A DNA stretch of 64,000 nucleotides from Gnetum montanum (lineage: Eukaryota; Streptophyta; Gnetopsida; Gnetales; Gnetaceae): NCBI GenBank assembly GCA_015680685.1, contig MNCI01034627.1:582257-646256 (forward strand), given 5' to 3'. Numbering within the stretch: position 1 is the stretch's first letter; every line of letters begins with the position of its first letter. Below the pieces are notes generated by a model. The model saw only the letters and a list, made by a program, of their open reading frames with translations, had not been told where the DNA came from and made no database searches. The position numbers and the translations under genes were made by a program. Below, piece by piece: positions 1 to 9,426 of the stretch.

Positions 1-1873
1 ACACCTGCAGATGTGAGATGATTGGACAACATCCCTTGGGATGGTCATAATAGCAGACCTCACATCCACCGTCATTGTCTGAATCAGAATTTTCAGCCTC
101 ATCGGAGTTAGAGATTTTTCCCTTACCCTTGTTATGTGTAGGGTTAAAGTTTCTCCGCATGTTCCTGCTTTTATCACTACATTGCTCCTCCTTAGACTCT
201 TCTACGATTTTCAAAACTATTTCTATCCGTGAGTCTAAGGAATCCCACATTTGGTCTACCTTGGCCGATACCTCCGTTGTTAACTTTTGGATCGGCACAG
301 TTTTCCTGTTCACCAACTCTTCGAGTGGTGACTCATCCTCCTCATCACAGAATTTCACTCCCTTCTTACGAAGGGAGGGATCACGGTTGTATTCCTCCGC
401 ACTTTCTCTTTTCCGTAGCTCACCCTCTTCTTGCGCTACTTGTTCCAACAATACTTCAACTTCATGGGCTCTTAGTTGGGAGAGTCTCCCTTGGGCGTAA
501 GTCCCAAGAGTTCTTCTCGTTTCATTTCGTAGCCCATCCACGAGGTGGCGAAGTTGATCCCGCTTAGCGTACCCATGGCCCGGGCAACGATGTAGCAATG
601 TGTAGTAACGGGCCATGGCAGCATCCAAGGATTCATGAGCTCCTTGTTTCCAGCCTTGGATCTGCTTACGCAAGTTAGACACTCTGGAGTACGTTTGATA
701 TTTGTTGTTGAACAATTCGAGCATCGTACTCCACCTCCTGATGGTTTCCGGTTCTAAGGACCGGTACCAGCTTTCCGCTTCTTTAGTGAGTGTCCTTGGG
801 AACAACTTGAGTTTCTGCCACTCATTGTCTATGTTCTGCAAGGCACAGGCGTCGTGGAATGCCTGTAAATGATGTTGAGGATCAGCGTTGTATCCCCCTT
901 CAAAACGTGGGATATTATTTATATCCAAACGCTTGATCCTACTGTCTTTCAAATGCCTTGTGGGAATCCTAACTGCCTCTCTAATGTCAAGCATACTTCG
1001 GGTTGCGAATAGGGGTTCGTCATGATCATCTCTTTCATGACGTCTGTGATGTCTACGTTGTGGTTCCCTATTCTCCCTACGTCCTTGTCCTTGTCCTAAC
1101 TCCTCTCGACCTTCTTGTCGAGGCATTTCATCTCTTCTACCTTTACTTTCCGCGTTATGCTCATGGTGGCTGCGCCCAGATGTGGAAGGAGAGGGTGAAT
1201 GATGTGATGAAGGGGAAGAAGAAGGAGATCCATCACCATGGTGATGTTTCTTGCCTTCTCTTCGGCTGCTTCGGTCCCGACCGTTGCGACGATCAACGAG
1301 TCCGTCATTAGTGCGAGTGATTGTTCCTGCCGTGAACAGCTGGTGCTCACGGGGATCAGAGCCTGGAATATGTATCGTTGATCTAAGGCCCTGATGCCTA
1401 ACCTCTTCACTAGAGTGAGGAGGAGGAACATCATTTTCTAAGAAACCCGTTGTGAGGGGTTCCTCGTCTCCTATTTCACTAATGACGTGGGAAACCTTGC
1501 CCTTCAGTAGTGAATGTTGGCTCTCCTGCCTTGCATCCCGAATACGTTGGGCTTTTGTGGGTTGATAATCCCTCAGAGTGTAATCATCCGCAACGTATTC
1601 AGTAATCAGCTCTTGCATGCCATACCGTACCAAGGCACGGAAAAGCATGTTGGAAGCAGATCGATCTGGGGGTAACACGATGTTACCTTGCATGTCTCTC
1701 CACCGCAGTTGCTCATCTTGATGGAAAACAAAGGTAAAATCCGGCACATACTCATCGGGATGAGTATATGTGACCTTAGATTGTTGAGGACATGGTTGAT
1801 CTCGGTTATGCGTATGATGCTGACTTTCTCCTGTATTGTCCTTAGGTGAGTTGATTTCGTGAGAAGAAGCCAT
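1..1873 (-). CDS. gag: Gag polyprotein, Athila-like, intact but cut by window edge
   Basis: Reading the minus strand from ATG at 1,873 gives at least 624 codons without a stop; the frame leaves the window at base 1. The start is supported by its position 127 bases after the PBS and by element A having an ATG at the same place. Order of regions: a moderately conserved N-terminal part (residues about 40-110, with HPDEYVPDF), a low-complexity Ser/His/Arg-rich linker (about 200-290), then a retrotransposon gag domain (about 310-490, containing FEGGYNADPQHHLQAFHDAC and ESWYRSLEP), a charged helix, and a cysteine cluster near the end (CEVCYYDHPKGCC) that looks like a modified zinc knuckle. Gag forms the virus-like particle. 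Protease and polymerase should follow beyond the window. Confidence 0.88.
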   Translation of the reverse strand, partial: MASSHEINSPKDNTGESQHHTHNRDQPCPQQSKVTYTHPDEYVPDFTFVFHQDEQLRWRDMQGNIVLPPDRSASNMLFRALVRYGMQELITEYVADDYTLRDYQPTKAQRIRDARQESQHSLLKGKVSHVISEIGDEEPLTTGFLENDVPPPHSSEEVRHQGLRSTIHIPGSDPREHQLFTAGTITRTNDGLVDRRNGRDRSSRREGKKHHHGDGSPSSSPSSHHSPSPSTSGRSHHEHNAESKGRRDEMPRQEGREELGQGQGRRENREPQRRHHRRHERDDHDEPLFATRSMLDIREAVRIPTRHLKDSRIKRLDINNIPRFEGGYNADPQHHLQAFHDACALQNIDNEWQKLKLFPRTLTKEAESWYRSLEPETIRRWSTMLELFNNKYQTYSRVSNLRKQIQGWKQGAHESLDAAMARYYTLLHRCPGHGYAKRDQLRHLVDGLRNETRRTLGTYAQGRLSQLRAHEVEVLLEQVAQEEGELRKRESAEEYNRDPSLRKKGVKFCDEEDESPLEELVNRKTVPIQKLTTEVSAKVDQMWDSLDSRIEIVLKIVEESKEEQCSDKSRNMRRNFNPTHNKGKGKISNSDEAENSDSDNDGGCEVCYYDHPKGCCPIISHLQV

Positions 1874-2000
1874 TTCTATTGGTGTGCTAATTTCACCGTT
1901 ATTTATTGTTCTTGATTAACTGATTAACCCTAAGGTTCGTTTTAAGCTCACAACGATGTGAGTGATATCCCTTATGTTAAATTGGCGAAAAAACACTTAG

Positions 2001-2018
2001 TCCCCGGCAACGGCGCCA
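2001..2018 (-). other. Primer binding site for tRNA-Asp (element P)
   Basis: The plus strand reads TCCCCGGCAACGGCGCCA, which I recognise as the 3' end of plant tRNA-Asp(GTC) including CCA. On the element's own strand this is a perfect 18-base PBS directly next to the LTR. tRNA-Asp priming is characteristic of Athila elements. Confidence 0.9.
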
Positions 2019-2300
2019 ATGATGAGTGGCGAGGTACCCCTACACTCCACCATACGAATACGAGCGTACACGCGCGATCCGGTCGAACTCCGCAGACTAA
2101 ATGCCTTAACGCCACAAGAAACACTTGGGGTTAATCGTTCGTTGTCTTCCCAGGCTTGCTTGTATGTGTCACGGTGTATGGTTAAGCAAGTCTGAGGTAT
2201 GTGATTTTTTTGGTATTTTCGGCTTATCTTCTATGCTACCAGGAGAAAGGGTTGAGAAAACTAAACTAACTCTAACTAAGATCTAAGTCTAAATTAACTA

Positions 2301-2724
2301 GCGTCAGCATCCGTTCCCACTTGCCGGACACACCCTGAACTATGCAACTGCAGCTTACCAAACGCTAATCGTTACTGGGATCGCCACACGTAACGCAAGT
2401 GCTCGAAGTGGTCGTACTGAGGCACCTATTTAGCCTACGTGTGATAAGCAGCCGATTCCTTAGCCAGCCGTACACACCCGTGGGTGCTCGTAACTAAGTC
2501 GTACTTATCACACGATCTAGCCTAGCAATGAGCAGCCGATTCCTCAACTAGCCGTACACATTAGACCCGGGAGTTACCAAGCGCAGAATCCTGGAATACG
2601 CTACTGGGTTACCAAGCATCCAATGCTCGTAATTGAGTCGTACTCATGCATTGCGTCAAGCAGCCGATTCCTTGACTAGCCGTACACGTCCGTAGACGCT
2701 CGTAATCAAGTCGTACTTGAACGC
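2301..2724 (-). repeat. Four inverted-repeat units with covarying arms in the P LTR
   Basis: Four units follow one plan: outer arm, short constant block (mostly CAGCCGATTC), inner arm, variable spacer starting GCCGTACAC or similar, GCTCG, inner arm complement, TCGTA, outer arm complement. Inner arm pairs are CCACTT/AAGTGG (2,317; 2,406), CTTAG/CTAAG (2,459; 2,494), CTCAA/TTGAG (2,543; 2,633) and CTTGA/TCAAG (2,671; 2,706). Outer pairs include TGTGATAA/TTATCACA (2,440; 2,505), GCGTCAAG/CTTGAACGC (2,653; 2,716) and an interrupted GCAATGAG/CTCATGCATTGC (2,525; 2,643). Arms differ between units but stay complementary within each. The region is downstream of the TATA box on the element strand, so it should be in the transcript. 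Confidence 0.8.
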
Positions 2725-2966
2725 ACTAGGAAAGCAGTAAATGAAAGCAATAAATGAAACCACGTGCTGCAAGGTTTATCCAAACAAGTTCGTCTTTATT
2801 GCCGTACACAACTTGGGTTCAGGTTACAAGCTGCTCGAATAAAGAGCCGTTCACTCTAGGACTCCTACTGCGGGCACATGGGGAAAAATTCTAACTCTGG
2901 AGTGATCAATCTGCCAGAGCTTCGCTACACTAGCCAGGATTGGGAAATGAAGGGAGTGCCGCCTCT

Positions 2967-2974
2967 TATTTATA
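2967..2974 (-). promoter_or_regulatory. TATA box of the P LTR
   Basis: TATAAATA on the minus strand, about 16 bases downstream of the palindrome cluster. The same arrangement recurs in the A and E LTRs, which supports it as the core promoter. Confidence 0.7.
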
Positions 2975-2989
2975 GATATGACGATGGGA

Positions 2990-3049
2990 CGCGATATCGC
3001 GTACGCGATATCGCAGGAGAAGACGCGATATCGCGTACGCGATATCGCG
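2990..3049 (-). promoter_or_regulatory. Twin perfect palindromes upstream of the TATA box
   Basis: Two copies (2,991-3,014 and 3,024-3,049) of a palindrome made of two GCGATATCGC blocks around GTAC, perfect over 24 and 26 bp. They sit directly upstream of the TATA box in U3 and are rich in CpG. E and A keep diverged inverted repeats at the equivalent position, so this looks like a conserved enhancer-type module. Confidence 0.7.
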
Positions 3050-3074
3050 GCCTAGTGTAAATCACGTCTCATCA

Positions 3075-3500
3075 ATAATAGTATAAGCAAAAAGATTCAC
3101 ATGTAAGAATGATCATTATTTTTAATGTGTCAAAAAAAAATAGTAGGAAGATTATGCTCATTCAAAATTTCCAAAGAAGTATGAGAAAAACTTTTCCTAG
3201 ACTACGTTAGCAGTACCAAAAAGTAATACATAAAAGAACTATTATACTAAATTCAATTTGACAAATTATAATTCAAAGGAGATGAAGACATTGAAGATTT
3301 TGTTATCAAAATGTATAACAAAATAAAAAACATTGATGAATTTGGATGTGATTTTACTCAACATCTAGAAGGTATAAAAAAGTGATAGTACCCCTTTACA
3401 ATAATATTAGATATCAAGACATGATGATGAATTTTCTTCAAAATGAAGAATTAAAACAATTGATCGTTGATGATCTAGTTTCTTAGATCAAAATACTAGA
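3075..3500 (+). pseudogene. Possible Copia-type gag remnant
   Basis: AT-rich decayed sequence. The plus strand around 3,270-3,400 can be read as GDEDIEDFVIKMYNKI and following residues, loosely like the middle of Copia gag (UBN2) proteins. Stops and frameshifts are frequent. I cannot assign it to a neighbouring element. Confidence 0.3.
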
Positions 3501-4357
3501 ATGTTTAATGATATAAGAATACATATTCTAGGTTCCTTTTTCATCCATATGTTTAGCTAATTGAAGAATTTGGAAATTTATGAAGATATATTGGACATCA
3601 AAGACATGTCTTGCCTAAGAGTTGGGTGTGAAAAGGAGATGTTCCAAGTGCCTTGGAGACATCTAGCTAGAAGAGGAGATGTCTTGCCTTGGAAGAATAT
3701 GTCTTATGTATGAAAAAGGCATCTCTGTGGAGATATAAATTTGTAAGATGAGATGTATTTATAGGATAAGAGATATCTTGTTTAAGAGTGAGAGTTATCA
3801 AGGAGATGTCCTGCTAAGCTTATAAACATCCCATATGGCCAAGGAATGTTTTGAGTTTATAGGTTAAAGTTAGAAACTATCCAAGAAATATGAGAACAAG
3901 AATGAAAATAGCTAAGAATCTTCAAGTTGGTCATGGATAAGGTTTTCCTATGCTTCTTATCTTGTAATTGATAAACATTGTTATGTGTTTTTATGTGAAG
4001 ATGAGAATGAAAGTATGTGCACAAAGAATAGCATGAGAGTTGGGAGAGATATTACATAAGAGTGGTATGCATCTTTGTGATCAATTATGTTGTTTTGGTC
4101 ATTTTGACTCTTATGTGAGTTTGGATCTTAGTCTTGTGTGTAGGAGAGATCTAATTAATTATGTCTTGCATGAGGTCAATCATTTGTATGGTCATAGAGC
4201 CTCATGCTTTGCAATATTATTGAGTATGTAAGTGTGGGATTTGTGGGTTCTGAAACCATTGTATTTGTAATATTCTTTTCAATTAATAGAAGATATATAG
4301 CTTTATTGTTTTCTAGTAATTGAATTGTCTTCATGCATTTTGGATTTTGTGTGTTTT
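3500..4357 (+). repeat. 5' LTR of element K, left part (interrupted by L)
   Basis: This segment continues at 27,575 after removal of element L, and then reaches a tRNA-Met PBS and a gag gene, so it is best read as the main part of K's 5' LTR. It carries a cluster of AGATGTCT/AGACATCT-type motifs (3,600-3,800), including the palindrome AAGACATGTCTT at 3,601. The left boundary is not clear. The TGTTT at 4,352-4,356 is one half of L's target duplication. Confidence 0.55.
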
Positions 4358-5605
4358 TGATAGGGGTCCAATCAGTTTTGAACCAATGGGATTTATCATA
4401 CAGAACATAGTGTAGTCCAACCATAAGCTTAAAGGACAATGTTAAGTAGATTGCTAAGAACACTTATGTATATAGTTATGTTCAATGAATATAAAGGTGA
4501 TTATAGTCCATATGATATACATGAAAAACTTATGTTGCCATGGTTGGGGATAGAGAGAATATTTATAATTTTATATTTTATAGTTTTTATGAATTTTATA
4601 AATATAATAACAAAACAAACATGAACACAAATGCATTGCAATCCCTCTTAGCAACAAGTGCAATTCTTGTGTTGTAATCCCTCTTAAAGATAGGTGTAAA
4701 ACCACACAAAAAAATGTAATAAAATGGCTCTTTTTTACAACCTCGATGGCCCAACACTATGCTGTACAGGTGGGACCTTCTTAGGTAAGGATGAATTATC
4801 GCAACTTATAAAAATGAGAATTAAATAAATATTTTTATGATTTTAAGTATTTTATGAATTTTTTTGATGTTTTAATGTTTAAGGCATAAATGGTGAAACA
4901 AGGAAAAACCATAAGCTTTATTTACTACATAAACACTGAATCTTGCATCGATCAAATGGTTCTTGGCTATGTAAGCAAGGTAGCACTTTGATGGAGTCTA
5001 GCTAAACTTGTAAAAGAGAAAACTCAAAACATACAAAATAGGAAAGAAAATTAACTTGCCTAAAGGAGGAATATCTCTTTACATAAATTGGATGCAAAAA
5101 ACCCTAATGAAATCAAAGTTATGCATAAGATATATGTGAGAGCTCATCCTAGGTATTTATAGTTTTGGCATGGAAATAGAGGAGGTTCATTAATGCCTAT
5201 ATGTCAACAAATGTTTGTCAATGCAACCCTAGCTAATTGTAATGCATTTTGACACTTTGGTACAAACTTGAGCAAGTAGGGGGTGTGTTGACACCCTTAT
5301 GCTAATGTAGGGTAGTCATCACACCCTTCCCAAAATCACACTTTACTCAATGGATCTTGGGTGAAATTTGGAACTTAGGGAAGCATGTCAAAGAGACCAT
5401 AGAACATCTACATGAACCTGTAGTCATCTTAAGGAGCTTAGAATCATGAAAACAACCTCAAATTATGACATAGGGGACTAGGGTACATCTTGAAAGACCA
5501 AGAAGCTTAAGAAAACATGCTAGACTATAAACATAGAACATATGAAATACTTCCCAAATCTAGGGCTCACAATAAACTTACAAATTACCACTTGACACGT
5601 CATCA
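4358..5605 (-). repeat. 3' LTR of element L
   Basis: It aligns along its length with 26,346-27,574, for example AGTTTTGAACCAATGGGAT at both starts and the CAATCCCTCTT and TTTATTC-type blocks inside. It ends CATCA, followed by TTTCCTCATGACTAGG. That is the position and style of the purine tract next to the 3' LTRs of A and E (CATCATACCTCCATGACT), seen here from the other strand. Confidence 0.7.
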
Positions 5606-7620
5606 TTTCCTCATGACTAGGTAAAGTTAGTTCTGTAACTTTAAACCCCAAGACACAAAAACAAGGACTAGACACATGACAAGATCAATGTGGAGGAATT
5701 ACAAATATATAATATAGACTATGAGTACATCATAATATAAGCCACCTTACCAAGAAGTACAAGGGAGTGATGCTAGAGGATAAAATCCTCCTAACATACC
5801 TATGTGAATCAGGAAGAAGCTAGAAAGATAGATCTTTTCTCCACATCATTTGCATCTGTGCCTTCTTCCATGTCATCTATCTTTAAATTGTCTCCTAACA
5901 ACTTTTCTAGCACTCATTTAGAAGATCTTGAAAGGCCACATGCTCAACCTTAAAGATCAAGAGCATGATTATCTACCTTAAAATCTTTCTCTTAAGGAAG
6001 GTCTCTCATGTACAAGTGTTGGATCTGATGATTGATGTTGTTCCTCCTATTCTTCTTGTACTAGTGGTTCTCTTACAAGGTCATAAATCAAGGACTAAGA
6101 TCTATAGAATTCCAAGTGCAATTATCCAAATATGATAACTTGTGAAAATGCTAAAGTTCAAGTGAGATCCCCAAGGAATTATTCTATCATTGTAAAAAAT
6201 AACCATAGTAACAATGATAAGCATAATCCTTAGGGGCATGAGAGAAATGTAATCACAACTATGGAATCAAGACATGCATGGGTACATAAAAATAAGTGGA
6301 AATAATTTAACTAACCATCAAAATTACAAAGTACATATTCATATTGGTGTCTCTCCCCAATGAATGAGTTATAAGACACTTGACTTGAATCACATGAATA
6401 AGACAAATGGAAAGAATAAGAATAACAAATTTCCATGAAAATATTAAATATTTAACCAAGAATCAAACCAAAAAGCCACAAAAGACAACAAAAAGACAAA
6501 AAATTTCAAATATTATCTTGGATGATATCCAAGATAATAGGGTTAGAAAAATGGAAGATAAATGGAGTATTCAAATATCAAACAAATAGGCACAAGTAAG
6601 GTAAGATAAAATGGGATTATCATAATCAAACCTTGAAGCTTGTAGAGTCAACACTCACATAAATGGAAGTGCAATAGAGTGCTTTATGCCATGTAACCAC
6701 CACCATCATTGGGAAATAAGCTTGATCTAACTTCCTCACACTACCAAATCAACAAGAGTTCACAAGTGAATTCCTTATAGAAAGCACCTATGTTTCTTTT
6801 TCTTATAAAACCCATTAATGGGACATCCATGGATTCTCAAAAACTAGTGAGACATGAGCATCTAACATGAGTCCATTCTTGTGGATGGCCAAATCTCATC
6901 CTCTACTTTTCCTGATTAACTTCCTATGATATACAATGATGGACAAAATGAAAAGAAAAGAGATAAAGAATGAATGATGTACAATAGAGAAAAGGTAAGA
7001 GTGTAACATCACTGGATTTCTAGCTAATGATTCAATTAGCTCATGGAAGCACATGAGCATGTCCTACACCTCATAAGAGATCCATTACTACCTCCCTTCA
7101 TTACTACTCATGAACATAGTAGGGATAGACCTTCAAATCCATTTTTTGAGAATAAGATCACATTTACTACTACTTTAGCTACCTAGCCTTGATTGTTCCA
7201 TGGTCTAATCATTGGTGAAATGGAACCAAGGTAATGTGATGTTGATAATCTAGAAGTCAAGATTCCAATTTGGTTTTCCTTTATCTATGCACGTATGCAT
7301 AATAGGTTCCCTAAATTTAGCTTTATAGGAAACCTTTCTTTAAACTCTCTAGAGACTCTAACTGGTCCTAATCCCAACAATGATTACAATTCCATAACTA
7401 AGAAAATGGAATTTTCATGGTCTAGATAGAATCATGGTTTAAATCAAGGGCTATGACCTTGACCCCTAGGAATAAACAGATTCAGAAAATAGATGAAAGA
7501 AACAATTAACATTACTAAAGTTCACTAAGAAAGAGACTTATAGGCCTTCATGACCATGGGTAAGAATGAGCAAGATATTTTCTTGGACTATTACTTTTGG
7601 AAGTTAAGTAATCTAGGTTA
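5606..7620 (-). pseudogene. 3' interior of element L, no recognisable coding
   Basis: AT-rich, stop-dense sequence between L's 3' LTR and the insertion of B. By position it is the region after pol or the 3' untranslated part. I find no domain, RNA gene or tandem repeat here. Confidence 0.45.
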
Positions 7621-8560
7621 CATTGACCTTTTCGTATGTCAAAACCTTAAGGAAAATGGAGTATATAGAATCTTGTGAAGTGTGATGCTTTTGCCAGGCT
7701 TGAAGGAGAGTTCAAGTCATGAAATCTATAAAGAGATGTCATGGTGGAGACTACAAGGACCTACCAGACATGAAAGAAGACTCAAGGAATGAGAGCTACT
7801 TCAAGATGTCAAAATGAGAACTAGAAGGACTCAAGAGAGCTTGGAAAAAGACTTCATTAGAAAAGTGAATCAAGGATGAAGATGAACACTATCGTAAAAT
7901 GAAGAAGTTTCCAAAATCAAAGATGAGTCAAATCAATGAAAGGAAGCCTCAGGAACCAAAGTCCAAAAGCTAAGAATACATCTCACAAAAGTAGAAGATG
8001 TCTTGGCCAAAGTGTAGAAGAATCATAGAAGATGTCTTACTAAAATAGGAGATGTCTCTTGTCTAGAAAAGACATATACATGTAGATGTGTTCTCAAAGA
8101 TGTCTCCTTTGGTAGAGAGATGGATACCTTAAATGGAAGTCTATGTAGTTAGACATCCCAATCTCAAAGAAGACATCTCCTATAGTTGTTAAATAGCCAT
8201 TGCTCAAATTTTGAGGTGATTTCAAAAATATCATGGTTGTAAGAAGAATTCATTCTCTTGGTTTTTGTGCAAGTCAGCTACATGAATAGTCACTATCAAA
8301 GCAATCATTGCATACTATACTTGTATACCAAATTTATCATATCATTTGATTGTATGTTATACTTCATTATCATATCATATGTGTTATCATATTAAGAGCT
8401 TTGAATTGTGCCTCAAAGTTAAGAATTTGTAAATTACACTATTTTCCTTGTAATTTCTGTTTCTCTTTTGTTGCCCATTTGGGGTTTATGTGCTTCTTAT
8501 GAGAAGGCATCATTCTTGAGCTTGTTAGGACCTTGTAGGATTAAGTGTTGATATAGCACT
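7621..8560 (+). repeat. 5' LTR of element B, left part
   Basis: It matches 22,175 onward (for example GAAGTATATAGAAT and GTGTGATGCTTTTGC-like blocks). It has multiple AGATGTCT/AGACATCT motifs between 7,980 and 8,180. It stops at the A insertion and resumes at 18,510 with the block leading to AGTTGTAAAGGTTGTGGGAT, which is also present at 23,050. Confidence 0.8.
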
Positions 8561-9426
8561 TGATGAGCGACAAGGTACCCCTACATCCAACCATGCAAAT
8601 CACTAAGGCATTTACATGTGATTTGGTTGAATTTCGTGCACCTATAGTTTTCCAATGCACTAATTTTCTAGGAAGTGAAATGGGCATTTAGAACATTTGT
8701 TTTCTTCTCAGTTCCACTTGTGATGTACAAGTATATGATTAAGTGTAACTGAGCTACATGATGTTTATCATTTTATGTTTTGTAAGTTTAATTGCCTAAA
8801 ACACATATGGAAGGTAGAGGAATTTAATATTCAATTATTCAAATACCTAGCTAGTCTAACACAAGTACCCATTCCCACTCTCCTAGACACATCCTGAATA
8901 CATATAGCATTGTTGGATTACCAAACGTTAAGCATTTCTGGATTACCAAGCACTATATGTATGCTTGAAGTAGTTGTGCTTGTGCTTATTAAGAACTTAA
9001 AATTAATCGCTTAATTAAAATGCATGAAACTAAAATGCATGAATATCAAATGGATTAAGTAAAAATTAATCTATTCTCAGTGCTGCAAGGATTATCAAAA
9101 GGGATTGTCTTTATTCCCATTACATTGCTATGCTTAGATACATCAGTGCTTGAATAAAGGTCTATACACATTCAGACTCTTGTTGCAAGCACTTAGAAAA
9201 TATTCTAACTTTGGAGAAAACAAGCTATAATAGCTTCGCTATCTATGAAAAAAAATATCAAAAACTCATGAAAACTATGAGTTCAAGCACTATATTTATA
9301 TGCTAGCATATACCCCATGATATTGGATATTCAACATCCCATCCTAGGCTCCAACATTGGGTATCCAATGTTGAGACTTTGATATTAGATATTTGATATT
9401 AGAGCTAGTCAAAACATGATTAATCA
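8561..9426 (-). repeat. 3' LTR of element A
   Basis: It starts TGATGAGCGACAAGGTACCCC and ends AATCA, 866 bp. It is followed on the right by TACCTCCATGACT, the complement of a purine tract. It holds a TATA-like box (about 9,290-9,300) and an inverted repeat CAACATTGG-GTAT-CCAATGTTG at about 9,352-9,373, at the place of P's palindromes. Confidence 0.82.

Larger units (their letters stand above)
1..3074 (-). mobile_element. Athila-like Ty3/gypsy element P, 5' part (LTR, PBS, gag)
   Basis: This is the 5' end of a minus-strand LTR retrotransposon: LTR (2,020-3,074), tRNA-Asp primer site (2,001-2,018) and gag (1,873 to the window edge). The rest (pol and 3' LTR) lies left of the window. The assignment rests on the gag domain, the tRNA-Asp PBS that is typical of Athila, and colinearity with element A at 15.5-18.5 kb. 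P is much better preserved than any other element here: its gag frame is open, its PBS matches tRNA-Asp perfectly and CpG sites are intact in the LTR. This suggests recent insertion. The flank after 3,074 belongs to older, decayed repeats. Confidence 0.85.
2020..3074 (-). repeat. 5' LTR of element P
   Basis: The 1,055 bp repeat starts TGATGAG and ends CTCATCA, so the termini are inverted repeats, and it lies one base from the PBS. It aligns with the LTRs of A (8,561-9,426 and 17,633-18,509) and E (38,654-39,463). On the element strand it contains, in order, a palindrome cluster (2,990-3,049), a TATA box (2,967-2,974) and four inverted-repeat units in the transcribed part (2,301-2,724). Confidence 0.88.

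Noticed and set aside
75-1311. Plus-strand reading frames over 75-567 and 1,003-1,311
   Set aside because: They are shadows of the open minus-strand gag of element P.
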